A DNA stretch of 64,000 nucleotides, taken from Panonychus citri. Its lineage: Eukaryota > Arthropoda > Arachnida > Trombidiformes > Tetranychidae. Shown in pieces: positions 35,071 to 50,211 of the stretch. The translations under genes and the position numbers were made by a program. The DNA lies in assembly GCF_014898815.1 (NCBI RefSeq), contig NW_026515468.1, positions 1,364,001 to 1,428,000 of the forward strand, in the 5' to 3' direction. The notes under the pieces are model-generated. The model worked only from the letters and a program-made list of their open reading frames with translations. It had not been told where the DNA came from and did no database searches. Within the stretch, counting starts at the first letter, position 1. Every line of letters begins with the position of its first letter.

Positions 35071-38000
35071 CAATAGAAATTCAAATTAATAGTCATCATC
35101 ATCATTACCAACATTGCCAATCATCGTCATCATGATTGAATCATCATGATAATAATCATTCATCTTCATTGCCTTTCAAATTTTTGGTCAAATTTTCACT
35201 TTTCATTGTTATTTTTGACTCTCGATTGACTTTTAATTTCATTTGGTTGTTTTCTCAATTAACTAACATTACAATCAACCTTAATTGTGCCATAATAAAT
35301 TGCGTGCAAATGCAATAACAATAAACAACAAGATTGTTAGATGATGATGAGGATGAGAGAGAGAGTAAAGGAAAAGGTCTCAGGTAGATGATGTTAAATG
35401 AACGAGTAAAGATGAAGTCACGAATTTTTTTTCAGAACTTTTTCTTTTCATCTTGTTCACTCATTTAATATTATCCATCATTTGAAACAAATGTAAGTAA
35501 GTGGGTGAAAAATTCATGATCTCATGATATTATCATGAATTTTATTCAGTAGTTGTTTCTAAAGATACTAATATAAACAAAATAAAATCATTTCAACGAC
35601 CAAAACAATCAACAAATTACCAACAAGAAACTAAAAGTTTACCTGTAATTTTGTTGACCAGAAACTCTGGTAATGAGAGACATCATCTAGTTAACTATGT
35701 AAATAATGATAGTGACCATCAGCTTGGTCATTATCATTACAATTAACGAATTACTATCAGTTAATTGCTCGAAAGTGATTTACTTTGTCAACAATGTTTG
35801 TGACTTTTCATTGGATTTACCTGATTGTTTGGATTCTCATTTCCTGTTCAACCTTCATTTATAATTGTGATTATTTTAATTAACTAATTGTAAATTTTAT
35901 TCTAAGTCATTTTGTTGATTTTTACCTTTTCCATTGTAAATCTTAGTCATCATCTAATCACTGTCACCAATCAACTCTTTTGATTAATACAAATAATGTA
36001 ATTGATTAATGATCACTATTAAAACCATTGTCTTAATTATGATTGAATTGATTTCAATAATCACTTATAATTAGTGTTAATTGAGTTAAAGGTTGTTGTC
36101 TGTATTTTAATCATTCAATTGTAATTTTTTTCTCATGTTCACTTGATTAATCAATGGATTAGCAAATGATTAAAAAGTTATCAGATTTAACTGAATCAAT
36201 GAATTAATAACAATTGAAGGTAGACAATTAGCTTGAATCAATTTGGAATACAAGTTAATTGTGATTCAGTTGTAAATAGCCAACAGGGATAATCAAAATT
36301 TAATCAATACAATGAGAAATAATTGTAAACGTTTGAACAATTGAATTAAATTTCAATTAAAATAATTATTTTGAACAATGAGGATTAAATTGAGCAAAAC
36401 TAGTTAGTTATTTAATCAAAGAAGTTAATTAGCTAATCATTATTAAATTACTGTAATAAAAAATGATCCAAATTACCTAAACTTACAATCAAATTGCTGG
36501 ACTAATCTGATCAAGAGGATTAACCTGGACAACTAATTGTAAACAAATTCAATTTAATTTCGAATCTCAAAATCAATTAGTTAAGATAGAATTTAATTCT
36601 GAAAACTATCAATTGAAAATCTGAATCGTAATTCAAATCAATGAATAAATTACAAGATCAATCAAATACAAATCAAATTGGTCAAATTGAAATATCTGTT
36701 TCATACAAGAATAAGATGAACATAATCAAAATCGAAAGATAAACGAACAGTCAATAACATGAATTCAATTAGTAAATTCAAATTAATTCATGAATCAAAT
36801 TGAATTCAAAGATAAATCTAGAATTCTGAACAAACTTGATTATAAAATTAATGTTAATTTGCTCAATGATTAGTACAAGTTTAATGTTGAGATCAAGAAA
36901 ACTAATCAACATATAAGTAAATTCAGTCAATATCAATCACAATCAAATTAAATTGAATGAAAAAGTCACCTGAGAGTAACAAATACAACATCTAATTAGT
37001 TCTGAGGAAGGAAAATTTTTATTTCCAACAATTCAATGAATTCTGTTGACTCTTTACCATGTTGATTACGTAGATATGTATCATGTTAAATTGAATTGAA
37101 CTTTAATTCAATAAAAATCATTGATTTTCACATGGTAAACAAGAACATCGGTCAGAATGCTGATAAATAAGATATTGTTTCATTATAATCAAATATAAAC
37201 ATGATGTTTATATGAATCAAGGAATGAAACTTACGAACCATGGTAATCAAATTTAGATAAAATCATCTTGAACTTTTGTTTTTTCCAACTTGCTATTGAT
37301 ACATAAATATAATGATACGAAAATCAAGCTTGTGAGTCTTAACCTAGATTTTATTTGGATCTTTTAAAAGTTCATCTGAAATTCAATTCTCAATAAAATC
37401 TTCTCATCGTAATCCACTGATTTTCATGATAGTTCATCAATTCTCTGGCATTAAATGAGCTGAAAGTGATCAAGGTGAGAAAATAACAATAAACAAGTTC
37501 AAATATGGGGAAAAGTTTCAATCGAGCTCAAGTTTGTTCATTGAAAACTAATATTTGAAATTTACAATTGTCATTGAAAAGTTTTCATTGATTAGTTCGA
37601 TTCATATGATTATCAGATTTTTTTTCATGATAATTACAATTATTGATTTAATCGATCTTGAAATGATTTTTTTGTGCTTCAATACTTTGAATTTCAATAA
37701 AATCTTGAAATTTATTCTAAAATGTTTGATAAAAAGTCAATTAAGATTCCGATGATGAAACCCACTGATTATCATCATGTTGATTAAATAGAACTCGCGA
37801 TGATTCATTGTTCATGGTTATTTGATTTTCTTTTATCTCAAAGGTTAAGTAGATTTCGCTATTTTAAAGAAGTCATTACATGAGATTCAACATTTATTTG
37901 CGGAAAATTAAATTCGCATCATGAAACTTTTCATACAATGAAGCTCACGAGAGTGGGAGGTGAACTTTTCAAAAGTTTTGTAACCATCAAGTTATATGAT

Positions 38001-41000
38001 TAACTGAGAAAGTGAGTGAGAGAGAGAGATGATAAGATTCGTTCCAAATTGAGATTAACTTTCAATATCTTACTACGTTATCAGGAAGGAGATTAAGAGA
38101 CGATTATGGATTCAAATTAAGTGCAGATGAAAAACTTTACTGATAATCAACAGTTTGACGTAATGAAACCTTGAAAATGTTTCCAATTGAATTTTAACTA
38201 TTTGTATTCAGTTGAGCTTTTATTATGAAATAATATCAAACCCATGAAGTTATCATGTTGATCTAATCAGAATCAGGTAAATGATAAGTTGAAAACAAAG
38301 ACGAAAAAGTTGCAAGACAAAATCATGGTGATGATATTTTCTTTTTGTTTTTTCTCATTCTTCTCATGATTTGGAATTTTTCAGACGGTGAACTTACCTC
38401 CTGTTTCTCCTCCTTCCCTGAATATTTCAATTCTCAGCTCATGGTAATAAATTGAATCTGTCAACCACAAAAGGATATCATTCCCTTCCATCCAATGTCC
38501 ATCAGAGTAATAAGATAAAGTTCAGACTCAGAATTTTTCAAGGGAAATCCAAAAATTACAAACTATCAACAAACATTTTTCCTTTCAGAACTTTTTTTTA
38601 TTCTCACTTTGAACACAATCATTATTAGTATTTTTTTCTGTCAATAAAAGTTGAAAATCTTATTACCTGTTGAAAATAACTCTCACTTGATTCAGATAAT
38701 GATGTTTTCTGATCAATACTTGACGATTTCACGGTGAATCATGACTTAGAACTTTTTACCTTTTCAAAAATCAACCACAAAAATTATTCGAAACCTTAAA
38801 AAGTATAAACTCAATTCCCACTCCTCGAGTTCTAATCATAATCTCTCAGAGTTTCTCAAGAATTTTTTCCATTTGATAATCTATTTCTCCATGATAATGA
38901 CGATAATATTTCATTTTCAATGTCACCTGATCAACGAAAATTCCCATCGCAGTCCAAATATCACAACGATTCGATTTTCCTACTTATTCAGTTCATTTCG
39001 ATGAATCAATTGACGCATTTCAATTTGCTGGATTTCGTGAAATAAGGTTAATCGGAATACGATAAACATCATGATGATAAAAAAAGATTTACCTGGAAAA
39101 CAATTTTCAAATGTGCGATTGATGAAAAAAAAGGTTAATTAAGTGATGAAACTTGATTGTGATTTTTTCATTATCTTGTTTACATCTTATGTACTAATCA
39201 TATCGATTGATTATTTCAGTTGAGTTCATTATCTGGATGATTTAATTAAACATCTTTTTTCATTTGATCACCAACGAGAGATTATAATTATCATGGATTA
39301 AATTTAATTAGCTGATCTGATTTAGTTCTGATTAACTCGTTAACTTGGTTAAGAGATCAACGTAACTAATCATATTGTTTACCATTAGCTCATGAATTTT
39401 ATCAATTACAAATGTAAATGTCAAATGAAGTTTTCAAGATCATCATGCATCTTAATTAAATTGTTTTTTTACCTTAATTGCGAAGTTGATTGTCCTCAGT
39501 CTATGGTTCGGAATACTTTTAACTAGCAATTCATTTGAACTGATTTTCAATTGAGTTTTCACAATTTTCATGTTAATATTATTGTTCAATGTATCAGAAA
39601 CTCAGGGATAAAGCTCAGAGTTTATAAATTGATATGTTGAAATCTTCCTTCATCCCAAAACAAATGAATTCATCATGAAATTCAAAAAAAGTTCAGAGCT
39701 GATAAGCTAGTGTTCATTTCTTACGTTCTTAAAGTTATCAATATGATTTAGAAAAAGTTAAAACTAAGAATATCGAAATCATAGAATAAAATTTAAAGAA
39801 GTTCTGGAAATTCTGGATTCATAATGATGACAGAAAGACAATGAAGATATTAAATCGTTACCTTTTCTTTTGTGTCAACTGGGAATTGAGAATACATTAT
39901 ATTTAATACTGATTCTCTGTAATTTGAAGGTATGAATAAGGTAACGATATAGAAGTGAAGTAAAACTTATTAATATGAACACAAGAATCTATTCAACACA
40001 TTGGTATTAAATACTGAGGATAAAAAAGTTCTGATTCTGATCACCATCCAGATAATGTTGAGCATTATCATGACTATTATTATCTCAGGTAAATTGTTGG
40101 AGGAGGAAGAGAAAAATATTTTCTCTTTTTCTTCAAATATGTCGGAAGAAATTTCGATGAAAATATTAGCTAATTCTTATGGAAAACAATATGACATTTT
40201 AAGTCTTCATGGTGAAGACAAAAAATCTCCATGATATCACGAAAAAGTGTTGAGGAAAATGTAACAGATTCCTCAATATTCAGATCGAGGAAAAAGTTTT
40301 GTATACTTTTCTATTAGTTATATAATGAGTAACAGATTGATGAAGATGAGGATGAACATGAAGATCATGATAAGTATCATGATTCAAGGTAACTAATAGA
40401 TTCTCAGAAAGTTCTGAGCAATAGATCAAGGCTATTATTCTACATGATGATAACTAGATGTAAGAGAAAACAAGAAATCATGTCACGTTAAGATTCGCTT
40501 AAAATTTTATGCATCACAATTTTCTGAGGGAATCAGAATTCATCCAATTTATGGAATGCAAAAGGTAATAAAATGATATCGAACTGAAAATATCAGCTAA
40601 TATTCAGATGAAAATTGAATCAATTTCACTTGGAAATTAACATGTTTGTATTACCAATGTGGCGATTGAATTGAATCAGCAACAAATTCAGCAGAAAGAA
40701 ATATAATATTAGTGTTAATGGAAGGTGGAAATGAAATAATTCCGATAACTGATTTTCAGCGAATTATGGAAAGAAAGAGAAAAAGAAGCTAAAATTTGGT
40801 TCTGAGAACGGAACGTAAACGATTAGGCCTTTTATTCGTATTCTTCGAGAATGTTATAATAATAGTTCATCGCCCACAAATTTTTCTCTTCTTTTCTATT
40901 TGAAAATCACCTTTGTTCATCTTCATCATGAAAAGTAGAAAAAAGTTCATTCGAACTATATAACAGTTGATTCAGTATCGAATTCGTGAGTTGAGGAAAA

Positions 41001-41009
41001 TGATATTAA

Positions 41010-41170
41010 CCCTCATGTTGACTGGTGGGTTGAGGTGAAAGTGATGAGGAAGAGGGTGGAAAGTGGGAAGGATCTAATTGAGTGTGAGTGAAGGAGTTTT
41101 GGGCGTAAAAGGAGGAGCTTCGTTCACTTGAAGGGGTTGAGGTGGATTCTTACAGGGAGGGTTTGCTATT
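41010..41170. other. GC-enriched island inside the desert
   Basis: A run with many GGAGG, GTGAG and GGTTGAGG words, clearly richer in G than several kb on both sides. Longest open stretch is about 20 codons, so it is probably not coding. A regulatory region or distant first exon for the allatostatin A gene is possible. Confidence 0.3.
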
Positions 41171-41874
41171 CTCTTGTTATCATCTCCTCATCATCATCTC
41201 TCTATTTAGCTTACCTTTCATTATCCATGAGACATTTTCATTTGTTCAACTCAATTCGATAGTTAAATAATATTACATGATAATAAGTTGATTGTCGATT
41301 GACTTTATATTTATGAGATTAATCATCAACCTTAATCCAAAGTGTTTATTGTTACAACGATTATCGTCAAATAAAATTCATTTTTAATCTTAAATTGTTC
41401 AATTTTCAGAACCATTTGATCAACAGTTGATTACTTTTTGATAAGAAGTATATATTTTCCTTGTTAGTCTTAATTGTGGTGAGTTATTTGTTTGACAATT
41501 AGCTTACAATCAACTGGAATTGACAATTAATAACTACTTTTGTTGATTTAAATCAGCACAATTAACTTAATTGTTAATGTAAGTATTTATATTTATTAAT
41601 AATTGAATTCTCATATTGCCTCACATTCAGAGTTATGATTATTGATTTTTTGACTTGTTTATTGTTTAATTAATTAGTCATTAATTAGTTGATTTTGTTT
41701 AATTTACTAATCATTTAATTCACTTTTTCAGTAAATCATTTAATTTAGATTTACATGGAAACAGGAAAACAAAATAAACGATAATTTCCTGTTTCAAATT
41801 GCCATGATTAAGATTTGATTCAGTTAATTTTAATTGTCTCTAAACTGTCAAATTAACCTAAATCATTTTCATCT

Positions 41875-41901
41875 AATCATGTTAATCATGTTAATCATGT
41901 T
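41875..41901. repeat. Triple 9-bp tandem repeat AATCATGTT
   Basis: Three exact head-to-tail copies of AATCATGTT. Confidence 0.9.
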
Positions 41902-44900
41902 ATTGCTGTGTCAAGGTGTGGTTAATCATCATGGTTGATTGTTAGGAAGCTACTACTAGATTTAGTTCAATAAACTTCGTAATAAACAATTAACTTGGAT
42001 AACAGTTATGTAAGTGTTGATTTAATCATATTACAAGTTAACTGTTATCCTGATGATACAATTAACTATTGATAAACAATTAAATCTGTTTACAAATTAC
42101 AAACTGAGATTAACTTAAATCCACTAAGTGATTAAGAGATAATCAGATTAGAATTAGGTTGATTTGAATTAATCTCTTTGTTTTGATTGCCGATTTAACC
42201 AGAAATCATATTACAACGATTAAAGTTAATTGTTATTTAAAAGACGGTTGGAATCAAATTTCCGTCTCAAATTTAATTCTAATTACAATTATCTTAATTA
42301 TCAATTAGCTGTAAATCTAAATGATTAACTAAACTTACTTACATCACAATTAGAATTAATAAAAATGATTAAGTTGTAAACCAGACATTCACATATTTGA
42401 TTAAACCTTAATTGCAATCAGGATCTAATTAAGCTAAAAGTTTAATTAACTGTTTAGTCCTTTGACCGGAAGAAAAATATGAAATTATCAAAAGTCAACA
42501 ATTAAATAAATCATCAAGATGATTAATAATTAATTTCGCTGACCAAAAAAGTCTTAGTCGTTGATGTAAATTAAAGTGATGAAAACAAGATGCAAATCAA
42601 TTTTGATTAATGGTTGACCATTAAGGTGATTGCTCAACTTTACCATGAAGGATGACCAGTAAATCAGGACAAATAAGCGATAAAAAGTTTTGAAAATCGG
42701 TCAATCGAGATTCATAAAGATGATTTAAAACAACATAACTTTACACTTAAATGAAACATTAAGTTATCGGAATATGATAATCATGATAAATTTGAGAATT
42801 CAGTGAAAGCATTTTCAGATTGAATCCTCATCGGAATAGTAAAGCAACAGCTAATCAAATATTAATCAGAATCCATGATGGCAAAGATATGAAAAGGTCG
42901 AGAAAATCTGATCGTTAGTTGACTCAAATAACCACAATTTCAAGTTAATATCAACATGATAACATGATAAATATGAACAACAATAAATACAACATGTAAC
43001 AATTTAAATATCATGAGAATAGAGTATCGAATTAAATTTCTGCTTGTTGACTGATAAACAAAAGTTCTGATGACAATAACGAAGGGATTCATGGTGATTG
43101 AACTCACGAGAAATGATTAATCTAATTTCTTGAGGTAATTGTTATCTTATTCCAGAGTTTCATCAGAATCGGAAGTTATAAATTATGTATAATCAGAATT
43201 ATCTTTAGAATTTTTGACTTGGATGTTGAAGTTTCATCCTGAAATAACATGAAACTTATTACAATCATTGTTATATTAATAACCTCAATCTCCTGAGCTA
43301 TCATTAAAATAACAGTTATCCGATATCTTGATAGATAATATCATGTTTACTTCATGACTCTGAGTAGTTCTGGTAAAAAAATGCCAAAATAATGACTAGT
43401 TGTTTATTAATAATTAAAAAGTATTACCCCTTGATTATTATTTACGAATAATTATCATGATAATTACGATATCAACATGTTACTGATTGTTGGGGATTGA
43501 ACTTTTCCCTCATTATCTCATGCTGATTATTTGCTTTTCTTTCATCTTAATCAACTTTTCTTTCCAAACAATTAACTTGGTGACAATATTGTTCTGAAAC
43601 TGATCATCTCAACGTTGTAATTTAGACTTAGTCACATAAAAAACAATTGTAAACAATTTAATTAAGGTTCATTTGTTTACATCATGTTCATGATGATCAT
43701 GATAAATTAACGATAATTTTATTAACATTGTTTCTCGTTTGAATTTAAATTGACAACAATTGACTAAATTGTTTCATTTGGGTTGATTGTTGACGATTGT
43801 ATCAGATGATAATTCATGATTCATGATCCAATTTACCTTAACAATCAATTGACTTTGGTAAAGTTCATCGGATAAACTCAATACTCATAAAGAAAATTAG
43901 ATGCTCATGAAATTGATGTACCATCAATTCAAAATTCAGGGTTGATCTCATGGCTAGAACTCAGTTCCTGTTGATTATCCAGATACCATTTTGTTTCATC
44001 ATGATTTTCATATTAACATTTTCATGTTGTAATTTAGAAAACAATTGAAATAAATTGTTGGAACCTCCATTTAAATTGAATTTCAAATAGCCTAATTTGT
44101 TTACTCGATGCTTAAACTCATCACATTGAAATTTAGGTCTCATAACTCAATTAAATCATCAATTAGAGGATCAAGTTAAATTATTGATTATTATCGATAA
44201 GGTAAATCACTAATTGAGATCCAAGTAACTTAAATTAATTAGTTCATCAATTGTAAGTTTCATTATCATTCATTTCAGTCAATCAGGCAATTTTTTATCC
44301 AGACTATCTTCAATTTCAATCAGTTAATTTAGTTATTTGATCATAACCAATTAGTCGAGTGATCAGACTAATTAATTAAATATCTGATTGTTGAAATAAA
44401 AGACGAAGAAAAATACTAATCATTTATTTCTGATAATAACCTGAGTTCCAATGTGAATAAAATCACGTTTGATTTCAACCTCATCACCATGTTATTTGTA
44501 TTAATACTTGGAACCGGATACTTGATTGTAGTAAAATTATACGATTAATTGTAATTAATCTGAATAATTAGAGTGATCATCATTTGTGATTATCTTTTAT
44601 AATAATTAATATGAATACTCAAAGGGACTTTCTAATGGATTGGTGTTGATAGGAAATCAAATGTTACCTGCATATACAAAACAATAATAACTCCCTGAAG
44701 GTAATTAACCATATTAATTATTATCTTAATTACAATTATGATTATAACATGAATGTATTTTAATTAATCGTTAATAGATAAAACAAATTGAGAAGGTTAA
44801 AGAAAACATTAGTTAATTGTATTAATAATCAATTTGATTCATGTTAAGTTCAATGTTTTTTCATGACAATTTTGCAATTGAAATTTAAATCAATGATTAA

Positions 44901-47900
44901 TATAATCATGGTAAAGGTTGTGGTTTTGATTTATCATGAAATTAGTTTTATGGTATCATGGAAAATTTCAAGAATCCAGTTAATCATGAATTTCGGTGAT
45001 AAATTTTTCACTAATCATCATGATTATTAATCATTCATACCTATCAGCCCATCATGAAGTTATATTTGTAATCGGTTTTGTCCTTTAGTTATAATCGCCA
45101 TGATAATTCAGGATATTGGGACTGATTTTATTTCTGTGAACAGTAATCATGGTTATTATTTTGACACCATGATAATATCGGATCATGTTTGAATAATTTA
45201 GTTCTCAGGAAGTTTTCTTGTCATTATTTTGAGCATCATAATAGTAATCATATTTACTAATATATCAAATTATCTTCCTCATCATTTTTTCACCTTCCGA
45301 TAATTCAGAATTGTTGAATTTTCCAGGACTTTGAGAGGATATTTGAGATTCAGTTCATCTTTTGTTAACGAATCAAAGAGTACATTGTTACTGAACAATT
45401 AAAAAGAATAAAGTGTTTAAATTTTATTCTTTAGAACTTTTTCTCGAAAAATACAAATTCGATAAAGATTTTTACTCCCAGAGCATGAGACTCATTCCGA
45501 GTAAATTCACCATGAAGTTTATTCAGCTTGAAATCGCTTTAGGTTAAGTTGAAACATGTTAATAAACGAAACATTAATTCAAAATCTAAATCAAGTTTAT
45601 CAATATTATTTCATCTATTCGATGATAATAGTTGTAGCAAAGTTCTGATCCAAGTTCTATATCAAGTTTAAAGAGTAAAACTGTTCGAAATATAATAATC
45701 TAATATCGATAATCTTAATTTACCTTGATAATTTCATCTACTAATCAACTTAGTCTCAAAGTATCAATGATTTTCATTAGATTATCAATATTTGTATTGA
45801 TTATCAAGGGTCAGGATAAAATGATTATACAAACTCAATGATAAATATTTGATATCAAGTAATTTAATTCTTGATGATTAAGATAAACAACAAAGTAAAA
45901 CTTTCAGCATTTCTGGTTCCATGGGCTTCAATTGGGGCGTAATTGAAATTGTCATTCTTGAGTCTCAATGATTAGTCCTAAATTGTTATGGTTGAAAAAA
46001 AGTTCATTACATAATCAGATTGTTAAGGTTTTACCATTTGAACATCATGTTAACACCCATTTCATTTCAGATTCAATTGAAGCCTCAAGTTGACCTGTTT
46101 CCCTGTAGTTCACATGGCTTTCAATTAAATAGTATTAATAATTAACTAATTATTGTCAAAATCGGTGTAGTTGCTAAGTGATAACTGTTATCGTTTAACT
46201 TAAATTATATTATGATGGATTTAATTGTTGAAGGATAATTGTATTAACGATACATTGTTAACATGGTTAATCATTGATGACTTTTAATAATTGTAATTGT
46301 CTTGAAGATCAAGAGACAAAAATAATTAAAGTCATTTCATCGTCGATCTATTAAATTAATTAATTGAGTTTTCTCATGTTTTCTCTACTTTAAAGTTAAT
46401 TGTTGTCGATAATCTTGATTAACGGGAAAACAATTAACTTGAGACTTTGTAAATAAATAATTTCCATTTGAAAGATTTTCCTTTTATTATTAATACAAAA
46501 AGATTTTAATGAATTGTGAGTTTTTTGTTAATTGTTTTTCATTGAATTCCCATGGAAACAATTAGTTCATGCATATCGATTATCGAAAGATAATTAAGAC
46601 ACCACGTAACTCACCATGTAAAAGATTATGATTAAATGATTACCTTAATCATAGTGTTTATGAAATGATAAACATCTTGCTGATCGTATCAACAATTAAT
46701 AAACTACAAGATGTTAAGGTCAATCAATTGAAACCTTTGGAAGGTTGAAATGATTATATTGTTATTTGAGAGAATCGGAAAGTTGATTTCATGGTAAACA
46801 CTTGAAGCACAAATGAGTGAATTGAAATGTAAGAGAAAACAATATTTATCATGTAAGGAGCTTGAGATAATATTCTGAGTGAATAAGATGATCAGGGAGG
46901 TGGAAACCTTGCTGATGACCAACAACAAGTTCAATCAACATGAATGATGAACATAATTCATCATGACAACGAACTATTTACTTTAGATGTTAAAGAATAT
47001 TAATATCATGATAACAATCCACCAATTACATGGTAATATTTGAGTTCTCACTTTGGCTAAGACTGAATAACCGGATATCATTTAATTGCCTTTATTCTGG
47101 TCGATCGAGTCAATTGATACATTGACGATTGGTCAATTGTTCCAATTCTGAGTCTCCATTAAATGAACTGAATAGATTTTCTCGACTCACCTAGAATTCA
47201 GACAATGTAACATTATCATGATAACCATTGGTCCACCTTTGTCATTATCAAAATGGACTTTGAATTGATCTATTTTAGTGACTTTTACTTCACTTTTGTT
47301 TAACTCAGTAGCTCAGAATCACATGGGAAGACTGAATTCTCACCAGCATTTACCAAATTCTTCCAACACAATTTCTATTCTTTTTTTCTTCCTCTTTTTT
47401 TTCTGTTTTCGAAAAGAAACTCGAATATATTTTCTTATGTTATCATAATCTTCAATTGGATTGTTTCCCTTTTCAGACTAATGCATTTGTTAGATGAGAA
47501 AAAGTTGAAATATCAAAACTATTTCCATGAAATCAACTGAAGTGATTTCAAGGAATCACAATCGATTCAAAATCTGTCAGATGAAAAATGAATTGAAACT
47601 TTTCCATTCCCTGAATATCCATATTATATAACCTGTTGCGAATCAGTGATTATTACTTTAATTCAAAATTAAAGGTTAATTTATCAAAATATTGTTTAAA
47701 ATAACATTCAGATGAAAATCAGAACAATTTAATTGATTAAAAAAAAACTTTAATCTTGTTAATTTCTCAATTTCATCAAGAGATCAGTTTTGAAACTTTT
47801 TTCCCATCAAATCAAAAGCATCACAATCAATTGGTAACTCTAATCAACTAATAGTGATAGAAATCGTAATCAAATCATAATCTAATCAAGATCCTTAATC

Positions 47901-49515
47901 CGATCTAAAGCTAATCAAGTCAATTACCTAAAAACATAAACTGATTTCTGTTACTGATCATTAATCATCGATAACAATCAAATAACAATACTTTTAAGTG
48001 GCATCGATAAAATGAAATCGTTGAGATACAAATTCAACAGGTAAACTTGTGGTTTAGTCAAAATAGATTGTTGTTAATATTTGATAAATTGTTACGATAA
48101 TAAGAAACCATTTTCCTCGTTTTTTTCCCACCCAATTTCACCCAAACCCAGAATTCTGATGATTGTATATCAGATTACACTAATAACTGACAAGAAACAA
48201 AAGCCTTCCACCAATGGGAACTGTAATGATGAAAATTGAAAATGAAAAACATATTATTTTACATTGAAAGATGATAAAAAGCTCATGAAAAATGAACTCA
48301 ACTCTTTGGCAAGTAATAAGTACACACTCAAGATTCATTATCATGGTATCAGGGTGAACTTTCAGACTGAAGATTTGCTTGACATGAGATAAATAATCAT
48401 AAAGATTGACGAGTTGGTGAAAAATAATAATCTCAACATTTGACAGTTTCATTCGGGTTTTCATGTTCATCTACATGGAAAAACTTTCATCTCTTGTCAA
48501 AAGTTTAATTTAATGTTACATTTGCCTCTAATCAATTTTGATCCAATTTTTCATCTTAGATTGTTGTTAATTGTGTCAATTTAAATTCTAATTAACAATC
48601 AATTTTGAATTGAGTGCTGAAAATTTCCTTCTCATTAAATTTCATCATTTTTTAATCTTCAATTATTATCACATTCAATTAACAGAGAGAAACCTTTTGA
48701 TTACAATTGATTAACTTACGATTCTTCCTGGTCTCTTGTTTATTAATTATTATTACGACGTTTCTGTAACAATTATGTTAGTTTTCTGGTGATAATCAAC
48801 AAAATCAAATCTAAGACTTCATTAACTTTTACCTGATAATCAATATTATCAAATCTCAATTGATTATCAATGGTTGTTGATGATTGCAAGGTAAAGCTTG
48901 ATAATCATTAGATTAAATCATTTACCTGAACAATTATCATTGGGAAAGATTATTAATCAAAATTAACGGTTATCAATAGTTCAAAGTTTAACTTATTTCA
49001 TTGATTGTAACTCAATTAAGCTGAAAAGTTTGATAGTTTATCGATTAATTGATTTTCTTTTATTCGATAACAGTTAATAACATTTGAATCTACAAAATAT
49101 TAAGATGATTTTCTCGTCTTCGCATGGTGAAAGATTAAAGAAACAATGAGAATTGAGAAAAAAATGAATAGTAATAAAATTAATTCTCATTGATTTAATA
49201 ATCATCATCTTATGAATAATTAGAACATAGAACTTGCGTAAAAAAAGAGTTCGACATTTAGCTAGAATTTCACACTTCGAGATTGATCATAACTCGCAAG
49301 TAAAGTGATCGCACATCGAGAAAATATTAATTGATTGTATTCTCTGGGTTAACTAATCTAATTCAAACTCTTTTCCATTTTTTTATACATAGATTTCTAT
49401 TTTCATTTAAGTTTTGGATCGGATCCACACCCGGCGATTAGTTTGAGTCTTGTTTTAATCTGTTATCCCTTCTAATCGTTGTTATCTGTCGCTGGATTAA
49501 GGAAAGTTAAAACCA

Positions 49516-50211
49516 ATGGTTTATCCAAAGATTAGTGAATTTTGTAAACGAATTACTTCATTTTTGTTATTGGTCAATATCGTTCTAAGCGTAACATGGA
49601 CACAGGGCGAGGCTTCACTCACTTCAGAATCATCAAAAATCAACGAAGATTCAAAATCGTTAACTGGCAATATAAATAAACTCTCATCTTCGTCAGTATC
49701 ATCGTTATCTTCATCTTCAGCCGAACATCAATTGCCGAAAAGATCAGTTTCTATTCCAGAAGAACCTTACACCCGATGGAATATTATCAATCCTTCCTCT
49801 TCCTCTTCCTCTTCCTCCGATAATTCACCTTCCTCATTACCCTTTTCATCTTCACTGAACGATGAATATGAAAGCGAATTAGATTCATCAGATCCATCAT
49901 TCTCTTTGAGTCCAAGTGACCCTGAGTTCGTCAAACGAGATGGTGCCCGTTATGCATTCGGCTTGGGTAAAAGAGGAGCCTCAGGGGATACAAGGTATTC
50001 CTTTGGGCTCGGTAAAAGATTCACTGATTTCTCAAGGTTTATGGAAAACAAAAAGCGACTTCCAAGTAGATCTCCTTATGGATTAGGGAAAAAGTCCCGT
50101 TACTCTTTCGGTCTTGGAAAACGCAACTTGTATGAATACATTAAACGCCGATACAATTTCGGTATCGGGAAAAGAGCATCTCAACGATACGCTTTCGGTT
50201 TGGGCAAATGA
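49516..50211 (+). CDS. AstA: Allatostatin A precursor
   Basis: A single coding exon of 231 residues. Residues 1 to about 33 form a signal peptide with the core FLLLVNIVLSVTW. A Ser-rich spacer follows, then six amidation-ready peptides in the last 90 residues: DGARYAFGL, GASGDTRYSFGL, LPSRSPYGL, SRYSFGL, RYNFGI and ASQRYAFGL. Each is followed by Gly and then a Lys-Arg, Lys-Lys or final Lys. FGL-amides inhibit gut and other muscle and modulate feeding and hormone release in arthropods. Two peptides deviate from Y/F-x-FGL: one ends in SPYGL, one in NFGI. The precursor stops directly after G-K, so the last peptide needs only carboxypeptidase trimming. The ATG is the first in frame and is followed by the hydrophobic core. 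Confidence 0.95.
   Translation: MVYPKISEFCKRITSFLLLVNIVLSVTWTQGEASLTSESSKINEDSKSLTGNINKLSSSSVSSLSSSSAEHQLPKRSVSIPEEPYTRWNIINPSSSSSSSSDNSPSSLPFSSSLNDEYESELDSSDPSFSLSPSDPEFVKRDGARYAFGLGKRGASGDTRYSFGLGKRFTDFSRFMENKKRLPSRSPYGLGKKSRYSFGLGKRNLYEYIKRRYNFGIGKRASQRYAFGLGK

Larger units (their letters stand above)
35071..49515. other. 14.4-kb gene desert between tetraspanin and allatostatin A
   Basis: Very AT-rich, dominated by AATCAATT and ATCATGAT-like words with stops in every frame. No exon with family similarity was found on either strand. Notable islands are the GC-richer block near 41010-41170 and a minus-strand segment near 38390-38450 that ends in a perfect donor (GAG|GTAAGT), which may be a non-coding exon. 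The right end should contain the allatostatin A promoter and leader. Confidence 0.55.

Noticed and set aside
48180..48470. 96-codon minus-strand frame in the desert
   Set aside because: Hydrophobic and low in complexity, no family resemblance, no conserved motifs; consistent with chance.
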